A stretch of 51,648 nucleotides of DNA from Candidatus Melainabacteria bacterium (GCA_005110395.1 DUDU01000094.1:1-51648); one strand, 5' to 3'; shown: positions 1-9,671, counted from the stretch's first letter. Numbers and translations are program-made. The notes: generated by a model from the sequence alone, not told the origin.

Positions 1-38
1 AAAGTGGTACTTGGTAATTAGTAAAGTAAAAGGAGAAC

Positions 39-320
39 ATGAAATACCGAGCTAAAGCAGGAAAAATCAAATATGAGCACGGTATGATTCATGGCCTCAG
101 AGAGTTTCTCGAAGCTCTACAAAAAATGCCTGAAATTCAATCAATGATACCTGGAGAGATAAAGCCAGTCAAAACCAGTAGTCACATCAAAATCCGCAGA
201 TTAATGCCAACTCCAACTGGACTCAAAGCTTTATTTCATTCGGGTGGGGCGGTTCAAGAAGTATTTTTCATTGGGCCAGCAGACAAATTAATTGAAATTC
301 TTCAACCTTTTTGCGATTAG
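39..320 (+). CDS. DUF2103-like small protein
   Basis: A 93-residue protein with a good Shine-Dalgarno (aggag, 5 nt before the ATG). It resembles, from memory, the cyanobacterial DUF2103 family ('predicted metal-binding protein'). Shared features are an early H-x3-L segment, a central P-G-x-I-x-x-V-K stretch, a basic K-I-R-R-L strand and a late G-x-x-V-Q-E-V-F motif. The biochemical role is unknown for the family, and metal binding is only a database label. It is complete and stands alone ahead of atpA, separated by 236 nt. Family call moderate, function unknown. Confidence 0.6.
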   Translation: MKYRAKAGKIKYEHGMIHGLREFLEALQKMPEIQSMIPGEIKPVKTSSHIKIRRLMPTPTGLKALFHSGGAVQEVFFIGPADKLIEILQPFCD

Positions 321-494
321 TCAGATTTGTGAATTGCTTTGAACTCAAAATTCAAGCCCCAATCATTTTCATTACTGGGTGAGGCCAATGTGGGAATCAA
401 GATTCACTTTTTGAACGCGATCTGAAGCATGAAAGTAATACTTTAAGTTAATATTTAGAGACCTATAAAATTTGGGCTAAATAAATTTCATCTC

Positions 495-522
495 TAGACA
501 AAATTTATTAATGTAATAAAAT
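495..522 (+). promoter_or_regulatory. Candidate sigma70-type promoter of atpA
   Basis: TAGACA (495-500) and TAAAAT (517-522) are each one mismatch from the -35 and -10 consensus, with a 16-nt spacer. This would start transcription about 25-30 nt before the atpA GTG. Seen by eye in very AT-rich DNA, so chance matches are possible. Confidence 0.45.
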
Positions 523-556
523 TCAGTAATTCCCGCACAGAAAAGGAAAATCGCTA

Positions 557-2080
557 GTGTCTCTCAAGCCAGAAGAAATTACCGCAATTCTCAAAGAACA
601 AATTGAAAATTATGGCGTTGAAATTACGAGAGAAAATATTGGCTCTGTGGTTTCTACAGGAGATGGTATCGCTAGCGTTTATGGCTTATCTCAAGCTATG
701 TACGGTGAGCTCATTCAATTCAATGACCCAGAGAATACAATGGGCATGGTTCTTAATTTGGAAGAAGATACAGTCGGTATTGTGCTTCTGGGAGATGGTA
801 AAGGAATTAAAGAAGGTACAACAGCTTCTACCACTGGTCAAATTTGTTCAGTTCCAGTTGGAGATGCTCTCATCGGCCGTGTTGTAGATCCATTAGGCAA
901 ACCAATTGATGGTAAAGGTGCCATTACTTCAAACAAAACTCGCCCAATTGAAACTCAAGCTGTAGGTATTATTGGACGTAAATCTGTTCATCAACCTTTG
1001 CAAACAGGCATTATGGCTATTGACGCTATGATTCCAATTGGAAGAGGGCAAAGAGAATTAATTATTGGTGACCGTCAAACTGGCAAAACTACCATTGCAA
1101 TTGACACTATCCTGAATCAGAAAGATTTGCCAAATAGACCTATTTGCATTTATGTTTCAATTGGTCAACGTCAAGGCGCAGTAGCTCAACTTTGCAAGCT
1201 TTTGGAAGATCAAGGCGCAATGGAATATACCATTGTAGTTGTAGCTTCTTCCACAGATTCCCCTGCTCTTCAATTCATCTCACCATTTAGTGGCGTTACG
1301 ATGGCTGAAGAATTTATGTATCAAGGCAAAGATGTTTTGATTGTTTATGATGATCTTTCTAAGCATGCCTGGGCTTACCGCTCAATGAGCTTGTTGCTGC
1401 GTAGACCACCAGGCCGTGAAGCTTATCCAGGAGATGTGTTCTACCTTCACTCAAGATTACTTGAAAGAGCTGCTAAGTTATCAGATGAATTAGGTGCTGG
1501 ATCTATTACAGCATTGCCAATTGTAGAAACTCAAGCTGGAGATGTTTCGGCTTATATTCCAACTAATGTTATTTCTATTACTGACGGGCAAATTTTCTTA
1601 GATTCAGATTTATTCAATTCAGGAGCAAGACCAGCTATTAACGTTGGTATTTCTGTTTCCCGAGTTGGTGGCGCCGCGCAAACCAAAGCCATTAAGCAAG
1701 TAGCTGGGCCGCTAAGACTTGATTTGGCTCAATATCGTGAACTCAAAGGATTTGCTCAGTTTGCTTCAGATTTAGACAAATCAGCTCAATTGCAGCTCAT
1801 TAGAGGCGAAAGATTAACTTGGTTGCTTACTCAGCCTGAGAACGCTCCTCTAGACTTGGCCTTTCAGGTTTCACTTTTATTCATTGGGGTGACTGGTGTT
1901 ATTGATGATCTCGACAAAAATCAAACTGAGAAATTTAAAAAGACTTGGATTGCTGAATATAAGACCACTATGCCTGAACTTTACAAAAAAATGAATCAAG
2001 GTTCAGCAATGTCTGATGATGAGAAAAATGCTCTTAAAAAAACAGCCCAAGAATTATCCAGAATAGTTGGCGAAAAATAA
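557..2080 (+). CDS. atpA: F0F1 ATP synthase subunit alpha
   Basis: Alpha subunit of the F1 headpiece, 507 residues, full length. The N-terminal beta-barrel is followed by the nucleotide-binding domain with Walker A GDRQTGKT at 171-178, a Walker B-like LIVYDD at 261-266, the ATPase alpha/beta signature [10 protein letters not shown] at 359-368 and the arginine finger R369. The start is GTG, chosen because an aaaagga site lies 10 nt upstream and the protein begins like other AtpA proteins. The gene stands alone: no delta, b or gamma subunit gene flanks it, unlike the cyanobacterial atpIHGFDAC order. The beta subunit is about 19 kb away. Identity is certain. Confidence 0.97.
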   Translation: MSLKPEEITAILKEQIENYGVEITRENIGSVVSTGDGIASVYGLSQAMYGELIQFNDPENTMGMVLNLEEDTVGIVLLGDGKGIKEGTTASTTGQICSVPVGDALIGRVVDPLGKPIDGKGAITSNKTRPIETQAVGIIGRKSVHQPLQTGIMAIDAMIPIGRGQRELIIGDRQTGKTTIAIDTILNQKDLPNRPICIYVSIGQRQGAVAQLCKLLEDQGAMEYTIVVVASSTDSPALQFISPFSGVTMAEEFMYQGKDVLIVYDDLSKHAWAYRSMSLLLRRPPGREAYPGDVFYLHSRLLERAAKLSDELGAGSITALPIVETQAGDVSAYIPTNVISITDGQIFLDSDLFNSGARPAINVGISVSRVGGAAQTKAIKQVAGPLRLDLAQYRELKGFAQFASDLDKSAQLQLIRGERLTWLLTQPENAPLDLAFQVSLLFIGVTGVIDDLDKNQTEKFKKTWIAEYKTTMPELYKKMNQGSAMSDDEKNALKKTAQELSRIVGEK

Positions 2081-2115
2081 ATCAACTTTCTTGCTGACCA
2101 AATTGATTTTCTCAA

Positions 2116-2147
2116 AAGCCTAATAATTTAAATTGATATTTAGGCTT
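2116..2147 (+). terminator. Possible weak terminator after atpA
   Basis: An 8-bp perfect inverted repeat, aagcctaa/ttaggctt, with a 16-nt AT-rich loop lies 35 nt after the atpA stop. No T-run follows on the plus strand, so it may be a poor or Rho-assisted terminator or simply an mRNA 3'-end hairpin. Confidence 0.35.
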
Positions 2148-2286
2148 AGAATGAAGTTATTGAGAGAACGTAAAAACTCAACTATTAATTTAAACACACC
2201 AAACCAAGTTGAGTTCAATCTGGATTTCAAGCTACATTCTCCGAATGGGATTAGGTAGACGAATGTAAAACAGTTTTCCCTTTTTC

Positions 2287-2679
2287 ATGAAAGTCAGGCA
2301 CAAAATGAAAAACAAAACCAAGAATATTTCTAAAGTTGCATTAAAGAAATCAACCCTGTCTTGGAGATTAATTTCAGTTCTTTTGTTTGCAATATTTCTC
2401 TTTGTAAAACCTTCGAATGCAAACCCTTACAGCATTCCTAGTTCTGCTTCTCCTGGGGCGATAATGAATCACAATATGCAATTCGATCTTTTGCAGAAAA
2501 CTACACCTGAACTTTTTGGGCCAACAGGCAAAAATGGGATTAATAAAGTGAACCCTTATGACAAGTCACCTGTTTATGCCGAAAATGGAGTTGATTCCAT
2601 AAGTCCCAGTGGTGACAATAGCACTTTTGGAATTATGAAAACACCTCAGGGCGACGCTTTTGTAATAGGCCCTCAGTAA
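2287..2679 (+). CDS. Hypothetical secreted protein
   Basis: I do not recognise this 130-residue protein. It has a strongly basic N-terminus (several K and R in the first 25 residues) and then a hydrophobic segment around residues 28-42. A plausible signal-peptidase site lies near S-N-A-N (about residue 45). The mature part of about 85 residues is rich in P, S, N and G with no cysteines. An in-frame ATG at 2305 gives a more usual signal-peptide length and may be the true start. Neither start has an obvious Shine-Dalgarno. It is not in an operon. A 9-bp inverted repeat lies 60-110 nt upstream. Confidence 0.6.
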   Translation: MKVRHKMKNKTKNISKVALKKSTLSWRLISVLLFAIFLFVKPSNANPYSIPSSASPGAIMNHNMQFDLLQKTTPELFGPTGKNGINKVNPYDKSPVYAENGVDSISPSGDNSTFGIMKTPQGDAFVIGPQ

Positions 2680-2742
2680 TGAATTTGAGTGATGAATTAA
2701 CAATAAGCGGAATTAATTCATTTCAAAAAACAAAAGTAACCT

Positions 2743-2848
2743 TTATAAATTCGAATCTTTCATCCCCTCAACCCTAGAAGGAGCCTAAATGAGGATTTCA
2801 AAATCCCACATTCAGAAATTCAGGAATTTTTAAATGTGCCCTAAAGTA
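2743..2848. repeat. Dispersed MITE-like repeat, copy A
   Basis: About 105 bp that align almost end to end with 38272-38378, roughly four bases in five identical by eye. The ends (acctttataaattc and gaatttttaaatgt) form imperfect terminal inverted repeats of about 20 nt. The C-rich core and the right-hand gccctaa are shared. It lies between the secreted protein and the GH57 gene. No coding potential is seen. Confidence 0.7.
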
Positions 2849-3054
2849 ATTTGTTTGGAACCGACAGAATTAATCATGTCTTAAGGGTTTATAATTTTCT
2901 TGTGTATAACAATTTGATTTAAACCTTTTAATTTATAAATAGCTTTTCTGAATCTAAGACTTTAAGTCTGAAACTTTAAATAAATTTCATATTAGCTACA
3001 TCTTTTAAGGGAATAAATTAAGGGTAATTCCTGAAATAAAAAACAATATATAAA

Positions 3055-4287
3055 ATGGTTTCAGCCTGCTTTTATTTTCAAGTCCATCAACCAGATAGAT
3101 TAAGAGATTATAGAATCTTTGATGTGGGTCGTTCACCTTTTTACCTTGATGACAAAAAAAATGATCTCATCATGCGTAAGGTTGCAAACAAATGTTATTT
3201 GCCGACCAATAAGCTTTTAACAGATTTGATTAGAAAAACTGATGGCAGATTCAGATGTGCATTTAGCCTTTCGGGTGTCTTTCTTGAACAATGCGAAAAA
3301 TTTGCACCAGATGTATTGGAATCATTTCAAGAATTAATTGCAACTGGCTCAGTAGAAGTCCTTTCAGAAACCTATTATCACTCGTTGGCTTTCTTGTACA
3401 GCATCGATGAGTGGAAAGAGCAAATCAATAAACACAAACAAAAAGTACAAGAATTATTTGGCGTAACACCAACTATTTTTAGAAATACTGAGCTTATTTA
3501 TGCTGACTGGATTGGCGAGCAGATCGCCGATATGGGCTATAAAGCTATGATTGCCGAAGGTGTGGATTGGAATTTAGGATGGAAATCCCCTAACTTCATT
3601 TATACAAATCCGCATCGCCAAAATCTTAAACTTCTCCTAAAAAACTACAAATTATCAGACGATATTGCTTTTCGTTTCTCAGACCGCAATTGGAAAGAAT
3701 GGCCTCTCACCGCAGAGAAATATGTAGATTGGTTAGACTTTGCTGGATTAAACGGCAATTTTGTTAATCTTTTTATGGATTATGAAACTTTTGGTGAGCA
3801 TCAATGGGCTGATTCAGGCATATTTGAATTTCTTAAGCATTTACCAGAAAAAATGTTTGAAAGAGGCCATCATGATTTTGTTTTACCAAGCGAGTCAATT
3901 GAAAGATTTCAGCCAGTTGGTGAATATCATGCGCCTAACCTTACTTCTTGGGCTGATGCCGAAAGAGACTTGTCTGCTTGGAAATCAAATCGTTTACAAG
4001 ATGATGCTTTTGAGAAAATCTTTTCACTAGAAAAAGAAATAAAAGCCTTAAACGATCCTGAAATGCTAGAGATCTGGCGTAAACTCACCACCTCGGATCA
4101 TTTTTATTATATGTGCACAAAATACTATTCAGATGGAGATGTTCATCAGTATTTCAGCCCATATGAAACCCCTTATGATGCGTATATCAACTACATGAAT
4201 GTCATTTCGGATTTGACGCAGAGAGTGAGAAATTACACACCAAAAAAGTTATTGAATGAAAAACCAAATTTAATCTTAAAAAATTGA
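3055..4287 (+). CDS. GH57 family alpha-amylase/glucan hydrolase
   Basis: Glycoside hydrolase family 57 protein, 410 residues, probably acting on alpha-1,4-glucans such as glycogen in the cytoplasm, since no signal peptide is seen. Conserved regions are visible: HQP at 11-13 (region 1), F-R-N-T-E-L around 142-147 with E146 as the expected nucleophile, and M-D-Y-E-T-F-G-E-H at 241-249 with D242 as the expected acid/base. The length fits the shorter 'alpha-amylase-like' GH57 group. No clear Shine-Dalgarno precedes the ATG. It is monocistronic, with more than 200 nt on both sides. The family is certain; the exact substrate and whether it hydrolyses or transfers are not known. Confidence 0.88.
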   Translation: MVSACFYFQVHQPDRLRDYRIFDVGRSPFYLDDKKNDLIMRKVANKCYLPTNKLLTDLIRKTDGRFRCAFSLSGVFLEQCEKFAPDVLESFQELIATGSVEVLSETYYHSLAFLYSIDEWKEQINKHKQKVQELFGVTPTIFRNTELIYADWIGEQIADMGYKAMIAEGVDWNLGWKSPNFIYTNPHRQNLKLLLKNYKLSDDIAFRFSDRNWKEWPLTAEKYVDWLDFAGLNGNFVNLFMDYETFGEHQWADSGIFEFLKHLPEKMFERGHHDFVLPSESIERFQPVGEYHAPNLTSWADAERDLSAWKSNRLQDDAFEKIFSLEKEIKALNDPEMLEIWRKLTTSDHFYYMCTKYYSDGDVHQYFSPYETPYDAYINYMNVISDLTQRVRNYTPKKLLNEKPNLILKN

Positions 4288-4434
4288 GTTGTGCTTGGCT
4301 GCAGTTTTTATGAATGGCTTTTAAATCTTTGATTTTTTAATTTCACTCATAAAGCATCTCAACAATTTGTGAATAGGTGAATTTATTCTTGAATGCATTC
4401 TTTCTTAAACTTGTTTGTCAGAGTTATAATCCAT

Positions 4435-4440
4435 TGAGTT
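4435..4440 (+). promoter_or_regulatory. Candidate -10 element for etfBA
   Basis: A perfect TATAAT about 65-90 nt before the possible etfB starts. No convincing -35 box lies at the right distance, so confidence is low. Confidence 0.3.
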
Positions 4441-4504
4441 TCAACTTCAAGGTTTAACATTTAGATCTAATTTCTAAAGTTGAACTCTTAAGTTTCAAAA
4501 TATT

Positions 4505-5365
4505 TTGGATGGGGCTCCTACAAATAATCAAGTGAATAATTCAATTAAGAATATTTTCGTTCTTGTAAAGCAAGTACCAGATTGGTCAGTCAAAGCAGGA
4601 ATCAATCCTGACGGAACAATTGACAGGGCAAAAGCCAAACGGATGATGAATCCTTTTGATAAATTTGCTCTGCAGGCTGCACTTCATACCAAAGAAAAAT
4701 TTGGCGGCAAAGTTAGCGTAATTTCCATGGGGCCTCCTGCCGCGGAGGAAGTGCTACTTGAAGCCATTGAACATGGTGCTGATGATGCTTGGCTATTGAG
4801 TGATAGACGTTTAGCCGCTTCTGACACGCTTGCTACTTCTTATGCTCTGTATAAAACAGTTCAATATCTGCAGCCCTTTGATTTGATTTTTTGTGGACTT
4901 CAAACAACCGATGGTGACACAGCGCAGGTAGGCCCTTCTTTGGCCGAAAGATTAGATATTCCGCAAATTAGTTATTGCGAAGATTTTAAAATTGAAGACG
5001 GAAAGCTTGTGGCCAGAAGAGTAATCGAAGGTGGTTATCAATGGGTAAGATCGCAATTACCGGCATTAATCACAATTGCAAACTCCTATCATCATTTAGA
5101 GTACAAAACTATTAGAGGAGCTAAGCTCGTTCAGGATCTTCTCAGACAACCAGAAGAAAAAAGCAAATTAGTCAAAGTTGTAAATTTGGATGAAATAAAA
5201 GCTGATCCGATTTTATGCGGATTGAAGGGATCTCCAACCATCGTAGCTAGAACCGATAAAGTCTCGGAAATTGGGGGCAATTGTAAAATACATCAAGGTC
5301 ACTCAGCTGACCAAATGGTTTATGAGATTACACAGCAAACCAATATTTTGGAGTTTGTGAAATAA
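4505..5365 (+). CDS. etfB: Electron transfer flavoprotein subunit beta
   Basis: FixA/EtfB family, about 286 residues. The pattern is typical: V-L-V-K-Q-V-P-D near the N-terminus, N-P-F-D-K-F-A at about 49-55, G-L-Q-T-T-D-G-D-T-A-Q-V-G-P around 136-149 (nucleotide/AMP-binding loop), and an R-R-x-I-E-G-G segment. It pairs with EtfA, which binds the FAD, to carry electrons from acyl-CoA or other dehydrogenases. The written start is TTG at 4505. A GTG at 4532 gives an N-terminus closer to other EtfB proteins, so the start is unsure. etfA follows 75 nt later. No dehydrogenase or FixC/FixX gene is adjacent. Confidence 0.93.
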   Translation: MDGAPTNNQVNNSIKNIFVLVKQVPDWSVKAGINPDGTIDRAKAKRMMNPFDKFALQAALHTKEKFGGKVSVISMGPPAAEEVLLEAIEHGADDAWLLSDRRLAASDTLATSYALYKTVQYLQPFDLIFCGLQTTDGDTAQVGPSLAERLDIPQISYCEDFKIEDGKLVARRVIEGGYQWVRSQLPALITIANSYHHLEYKTIRGAKLVQDLLRQPEEKSKLVKVVNLDEIKADPILCGLKGSPTIVARTDKVSEIGGNCKIHQGHSADQMVYEITQQTNILEFVK

Positions 5366-5440
5366 GCTTTGTCAAATAAGTCCTACCAAATCAGCTCTAT
5401 AAGCTAAGCAAAAATAAACCGCAAAAAAGGTAAATCGAAA

Positions 5441-6568
5441 ATGAGCGAAGAAAATACCGAAAAAAAAGAAACAGTTCAGTTAAAAGAAATAATTACTCCA
5501 AGTAATAAAGAAGTAATTATTGTTGCCGAGCAAGTTGATGGAATAATTCAAAACGTTACCTTTGAATTGTTAGGAGCTGGTAGATTGCTTGCAGACAAAC
5601 TTGGTGGTAAATTAGCTTGCTTTCTATTGGGCAATAATTTCACCGATCAAGGCGCACAACTGATTGCCAAGGGCGCAGATAAAGTCTATGTAGCCGATCA
5701 TGTTGAACTCAAAGATTATAGAGCCCTTCCTTTCAAGAAAGTAATAGTTGATTGGATCAGCAATTTCAATCCGCCACCGCATATTATGCTTATGGGCTCC
5801 ACTACTTCTGGGCGTGATTTGGCTCCTCGCATTGCTTCTTATTTTCAAACGGGTTTGACTGCCGATTGCACTGAGCTTGATATTGGACCATATGAGCATG
5901 TAAACAAAATGGATCCTGATAAATTGGGTTATTATCCAGGTTGCTTATATGCAATTCGTCCAAGCTTTGGTGAGAGCCTCAAAGCCAGAATTTTAGGGCC
6001 TTGGAAAAACCCACAAATGGCAACTGCCAGACCAGGCGTAATGATTCCGCTTGAATATGATGCAAATCGTAAAGGTGAAATTATTCCAGTACCCGTGAAT
6101 CTTTCAGCCAAAGAATTGCAAGTAGAGATTATTGAAATTGTCCGAGAAATTAATCAAACCGTCAATTTAGGCGAAGCTGAAGTAATAGTCGCTGGCGGCT
6201 TTGGAGTAGGAACAGCCGAAGGGTTTCAGTTGATCAGAGAATTGGCAGCCTGCTTCGAGAATTCAGCCGTTGGTGCTTCCCGTAAAGTAGTTGATTTAGG
6301 CTGGATTCCTTATCAGCATCAAATCGGACAAACTGGGAAAACTGTCAGATCGAAAGTCTATATCGCTTGCGGTATATCAGGTGCTATTCAGCATAGAGTA
6401 GGCATGGACAAATCAAATTTGATTATTGCCATTAACAAAGACCCTGACGCTCCAATATTTAAGTTTGCAAATCAAGGTATAGTCGGCGATGTCAGTGTGG
6501 TTTTGCCTGAAATGATTAAGCAATTGAAAGCTGGCAAGAAAAGTAGTCCTGAATTAGCTTTAGTTTGA
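5441..6568 (+). CDS. etfA: Electron transfer flavoprotein subunit alpha
   Basis: FixB/EtfA family, 375 residues. The N-terminal Rossmann-like half carries the strand I-I-V-A-E-Q. The C-terminal FAD-binding half has the conserved G-Q-T-G-K-T-V block followed by Y-I-A-C-G-I-S-G-A-I-Q-H (roughly 297-320) and I-A-I-N-K-D-P-D-A-P-I-F. The first 20 residues are a charged extension. An aagg site sits about 9 nt before the ATG. It is co-oriented with etfB and most likely co-transcribed. True cyanobacteria mostly lack this pair, which supports a heterotrophic relative. Whether the complex bifurcates electrons cannot be told here. Confidence 0.95.
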   Translation: MSEENTEKKETVQLKEIITPSNKEVIIVAEQVDGIIQNVTFELLGAGRLLADKLGGKLACFLLGNNFTDQGAQLIAKGADKVYVADHVELKDYRALPFKKVIVDWISNFNPPPHIMLMGSTTSGRDLAPRIASYFQTGLTADCTELDIGPYEHVNKMDPDKLGYYPGCLYAIRPSFGESLKARILGPWKNPQMATARPGVMIPLEYDANRKGEIIPVPVNLSAKELQVEIIEIVREINQTVNLGEAEVIVAGGFGVGTAEGFQLIRELAACFENSAVGASRKVVDLGWIPYQHQIGQTGKTVRSKVYIACGISGAIQHRVGMDKSNLIIAINKDPDAPIFKFANQGIVGDVSVVLPEMIKQLKAGKKSSPELALV

Positions 6569-6774
6569 CCGGATTTCCCTCAACTCTTCATACAACTGAA
6601 AGGGCAAGGCTTTGTCTATGTAGGCTTACGTTAGCAAGATATTGGCATATAGGAAAAAAGCGGATCTGAGAAGCATCAAGAAAGAGAGTAGAACAGCTTC
6701 TTGAATTTTATTTTTTGATTTTTATAAACAAAATAGATTGGCAGCACTTAGCTTTTATTCCAATATAGACTTTC

Positions 6775-7217
6775 ATGAGTATTCCTAAAGTACACTTGCT
6801 TACCACAATTACACGATTGAAAAGCACTCAGGCATCTCTCTATCTCAAATCAAATATAGGCAAACATTAGATTGTTTTGAAGGCTTTAATAAATGAATTT
6901 CCACTTGAACAAAATCCGAGATTAAGTTTGGAGTGAGATTTTGAAATAGAAGAAGGTACTTATGATCGGATAAAGGATGTCCGAGCTTTTTATCATCGAC
7001 TTATTAATGCAAAAAGCCTTGTAGGATCTTTTGCTCTAGAGTTACTCAAAGCAAGCCTCCTTCTCTCCATGATCTGATAGAACTGTGATTGGATAAAGAT
7101 TCAAGAAAACTCTTTGCAATCAATCAAGCAACAATTATTAATGAGTACTTTTTCTCTCTTATGGATTCAGATAAACAAGATATAAATGATGATAATAAGT
7201 TCAAAATAAGAAGTTAG
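6775..7217 (+). pseudogene. Decayed coding relic, identity unknown
   Basis: This lies in an otherwise gene-free 790-nt stretch. One frame reads well from an ATG at 6775 through in-frame stops at 6868 (TAG) and 6934 (TGA) to 7075. Another frame then continues, crossing TGA at 7086, to TAG at 7215. The joined peptide has ordinary protein composition, for example D-R-I-K-D-V-R-A-F-Y-H-R-L-I and later L-D-K-D-S-R-K-L-F-A-I-N-Q. That suggests a former gene with three stops and one frameshift near 7035. I do not recognise a family. Nothing else is seen in 6569-7355. Confidence 0.4.
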
Positions 7218-7355
7218 TGAAAATCACTCATTCATTTAGATTAAACCAAAGTTTTGATCTCCCCGATAAAAAATAAAATTAGCCATTGAGGAAAAGCTAT
7301 CAATGAGCTTGAAAATTTCCTCCATGGCTAAATCTAATATTTATTTTCTGAAAAC

Positions 7356-7889
7356 CTATTGATTGTTTTCGTTTGATTGATCATCAATTTGTTGCGAATC
7401 TTGTCCTTGAGCCTGCTCTTGAGCTTGTCTTTGTTGGCTAGCCAATGCTGCTTGCTGAGGAGTAAAAGGGGTACGATCTAAGTAACCTAAAACATAGGCC
7501 ATAATTTTGTAATTGCTCTTGTTTTCAATATGATCACCATATTTCTCGTAGAAGCTATCTGGGAATCTAATTGATAGTCTCATGTTTGGTGGGCATGAAA
7601 TGAGCATTTCTACATCATTATCAACTCGGCGATAGCTTTCAGTTGCTTTTGGTAGCAATAGCTCTTGAGGCACTGGCAAAAACAGTCTGACTTCAAGCGC
7701 CCATGTAAAAGCAGGGAGAATTAAATCTAGACCCTTTGCTGGGGTTCCGTCTTCAGTATTGGATTGTACTAATAAACTAAGTGGGCCTAATAATCTAGTC
7801 TCTACTTGTTTGAATTGGACTTGTGGTTGTCCTTCTCCAGTTTGTTGAGATTGTTCTGTTGAGTTTTCTTGGATTTGATTGATTGTCAT
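7356..7889 (-). CDS. Hypothetical protein with Q/N-rich tail
   Basis: I do not recognise this 177-residue protein. The N-terminal 25 residues and the last 35 residues are rich in Q, N, E and S and probably disordered. The central part (about 30-130) looks like a folded beta-rich domain. The ATG at 7889 is chosen because agga lies 11 nt upstream; a further in-frame TTG at 7940 lacks a site. No signal peptide or membrane segment is present. It is monocistronic. Confidence 0.65.
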   Translation of the reverse strand: MTINQIQENSTEQSQQTGEGQPQVQFKQVETRLLGPLSLLVQSNTEDGTPAKGLDLILPAFTWALEVRLFLPVPQELLLPKATESYRRVDNDVEMLISCPPNMRLSIRFPDSFYEKYGDHIENKSNYKIMAYVLGYLDRTPFTPQQAALASQQRQAQEQAQGQDSQQIDDQSNENNQ

Positions 7890-8347
7890 TTTGAGAAAAT
7901 TCCTTTTACCTTTTAACTGAGAATTTAATACCACTTTCAAGTCAAGGCTTAATGGAATTTAATCTAAATAGCTGAGGAAAATTAGGTAAAACAATAAATA
8001 AAGAATCTATTCTGAAATATTTTTAATTTGAATTAATTAATTAGAATCAAGACGTTGCTTCAGGAATTTACATTCTCATCGCTTTGATAGAGGCTTGAGC
8101 TGCATAGTATAGAAATTTGAATCAGAGTTTCCTATACGAGTTGTTTGAATGGAACTTACGAATATTCAAGTTTCGGATTAAGTAAGTGATTAATTGAGAG
8201 TGAATCAAATCATGAAAACAACTCTGCCTAAAGAGAAAAGACAAAATATTTCTGTTCGAGCTTTTGATTCTATTAGTGAATATTTTACTAACTCTCAGAA
8301 GTTCCCTTTTAATAGAGGATTTCGCAATATTTATTTAATGATTCAGG
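7890..8347. other. Intergenic stretch without a supported gene
   Basis: A reading frame begins with ATG at 8212 on the plus strand, but its last half is antisense to hlyD. I see no RNA gene, repeat or strong terminator. Confidence 0.5.
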
Positions 8348-9661
8348 TTATTTCACTTTTCGCTCAAAGACGACATTCTTATTTTTGCCATCAGTATCTT
8401 CGCCCTTTGAATCAAAGAAATAACCTTCTTTATTTTCATCTACGGGTTTATCGATTTTATCGAAAGGAATTGGAAAGCGATTGAATCTACGCCACAATTC
8501 AGCACCAAAACTAACAGTATTCAAAATTATCCAACCTGCCACTCTCGTTCCTGGACGTAAATACCTAGGAGCGGGCCAAGTGTCTTTGTCTGGCACAATC
8601 AAAACTCGGTATTTTCCATTGCCAGAGTCAACATTATCAACTACCGCCACTATTCCACCAAAGGTACCAAGTCTAACGGCATTAGATAAGCCAGCGAATT
8701 GAACGGCTGGCCATCCAGAAAATTGCAATCTAACATGCTGGCCTTCATGGATGAGCGGTGCATCTACATCACTAACGAACACCTCAGCCGCTTGATCCAT
8801 AGTCAGCGGAGTAATAACGGCCACCTTTTCATTTTCCTTAAAAGTCTCTCCAGGGCCTCTTTTGAAAAGTTTGACCACAATACCATCTCTAGGAGCTCTA
8901 ACTTTACTAATATCTTGTCTTACTTTTGCCGTGCTGAGCTTGATGTCAATTTTGGCTAATTCATCAGTTGATTTGGAGGCATCAGCCAATGCTGAAGATT
9001 TTTCTGATTCCAGTTTTGCAATATCAGCCAGTGTTTTACTCGAAATTCGATCCAATTCAATTTCAGCTCTATTTAAGTCTCCTGCTGCTTTTATTTCGGC
9101 CTGAATTGTTAATTCTTTTTCTCGAGTTGAAGTTAAACCTCTTCCAGACAAGGTATTCACACGTTTTAAATTGATTTTAGCAGTTTCCAAATCTCCCTTG
9201 GCAATATTTACGTTTTGCTGAGCTGCTCTCACCGATTCTTTTAAATTTAGCCTCAGGCTTTGAATAGATGATTCAATTGAATTAGCTTTGTCTATGTAAG
9301 ATTGTCGATTGACTGTTAAAGAAGTTTTTGAAGCTTCTGTTAATTGAATAATTTCGGGTGGCAAAAATTCTTTTTCTAAATCTTTCAGTTCAACAATTAA
9401 ATCTCCCTCTTTGACTTTCATACCTTCTTGAACATGCCATTTAATGATTTGACCCTTTATTGGTGATTCGACTTGTTGAGGTCTATCATTCGGAGAAAAA
9501 GAAGTTACTTGCCCGGTTCCAACAACGGTTTGCTGCCAAGGCACAAAGCCAAGCATTAAAATTCCAATAAAAGAAAAAATCACTAGTAAATAAGCAAGCC
9601 TGCGAATCCATTTAGGAGTTTGAACTTTTTGTAGAGAATCAGCTAATTTCTTAGTATGCAT
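8348..9661 (-). CDS. HlyD-family membrane fusion (periplasmic adaptor) protein
   Basis: Adaptor protein of 437 residues, expected to link an inner-membrane exporter to the outer membrane. There is one N-terminal membrane segment (about 22-42), then a first half biotinyl-lipoyl-like domain around 65-92 (I-K-G-Q-I-I-K-W-H-V-Q-E-G-M-K-V-K-E-G-D). A long charged coiled coil spans about 110-255, followed by the second lipoyl half (R-A-P-R-D-G-I-V-V) and beta-barrel regions. The C-terminus ends in a charged tail. It starts 10 nt after plsY and is probably co-transcribed. No ABC transporter or outer-membrane partner is near, so the cargo is unknown. Confidence 0.88.
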   Translation of the reverse strand: MHTKKLADSLQKVQTPKWIRRLAYLLVIFSFIGILMLGFVPWQQTVVGTGQVTSFSPNDRPQQVESPIKGQIIKWHVQEGMKVKEGDLIVELKDLEKEFLPPEIIQLTEASKTSLTVNRQSYIDKANSIESSIQSLRLNLKESVRAAQQNVNIAKGDLETAKINLKRVNTLSGRGLTSTREKELTIQAEIKAAGDLNRAEIELDRISSKTLADIAKLESEKSSALADASKSTDELAKIDIKLSTAKVRQDISKVRAPRDGIVVKLFKRGPGETFKENEKVAVITPLTMDQAAEVFVSDVDAPLIHEGQHVRLQFSGWPAVQFAGLSNAVRLGTFGGIVAVVDNVDSGNGKYRVLIVPDKDTWPAPRYLRPGTRVAGWIILNTVSFGAELWRRFNRFPIPFDKIDKPVDENKEGYFFDSKGEDTDGKNKNVVFERKVK

Positions 9662-9671
9662 AATCTAATAT

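Noticed and set aside
603..887. Out-of-frame ORF within atpA
   Set aside because: It is a shadow frame of a strongly conserved gene.
6775..6940. TGA read as an amino acid (alternative genetic code)
   Set aside because: TGA ends several confident genes, for example etfA and the IetA-like gene's neighbours, so the in-frame TGA here is better explained by gene decay.
6600..7350. Possible CRISPR or tandem repeats in the gene-poor stretch
   Set aside because: No regularly spaced direct repeats are visible here or anywhere else in the window.
8194..8484. Plus-strand reading frame from 8194/8212
   Set aside because: Its second half is antisense to hlyD, the front shows no family resemblance and no ribosome-binding site is convincing.
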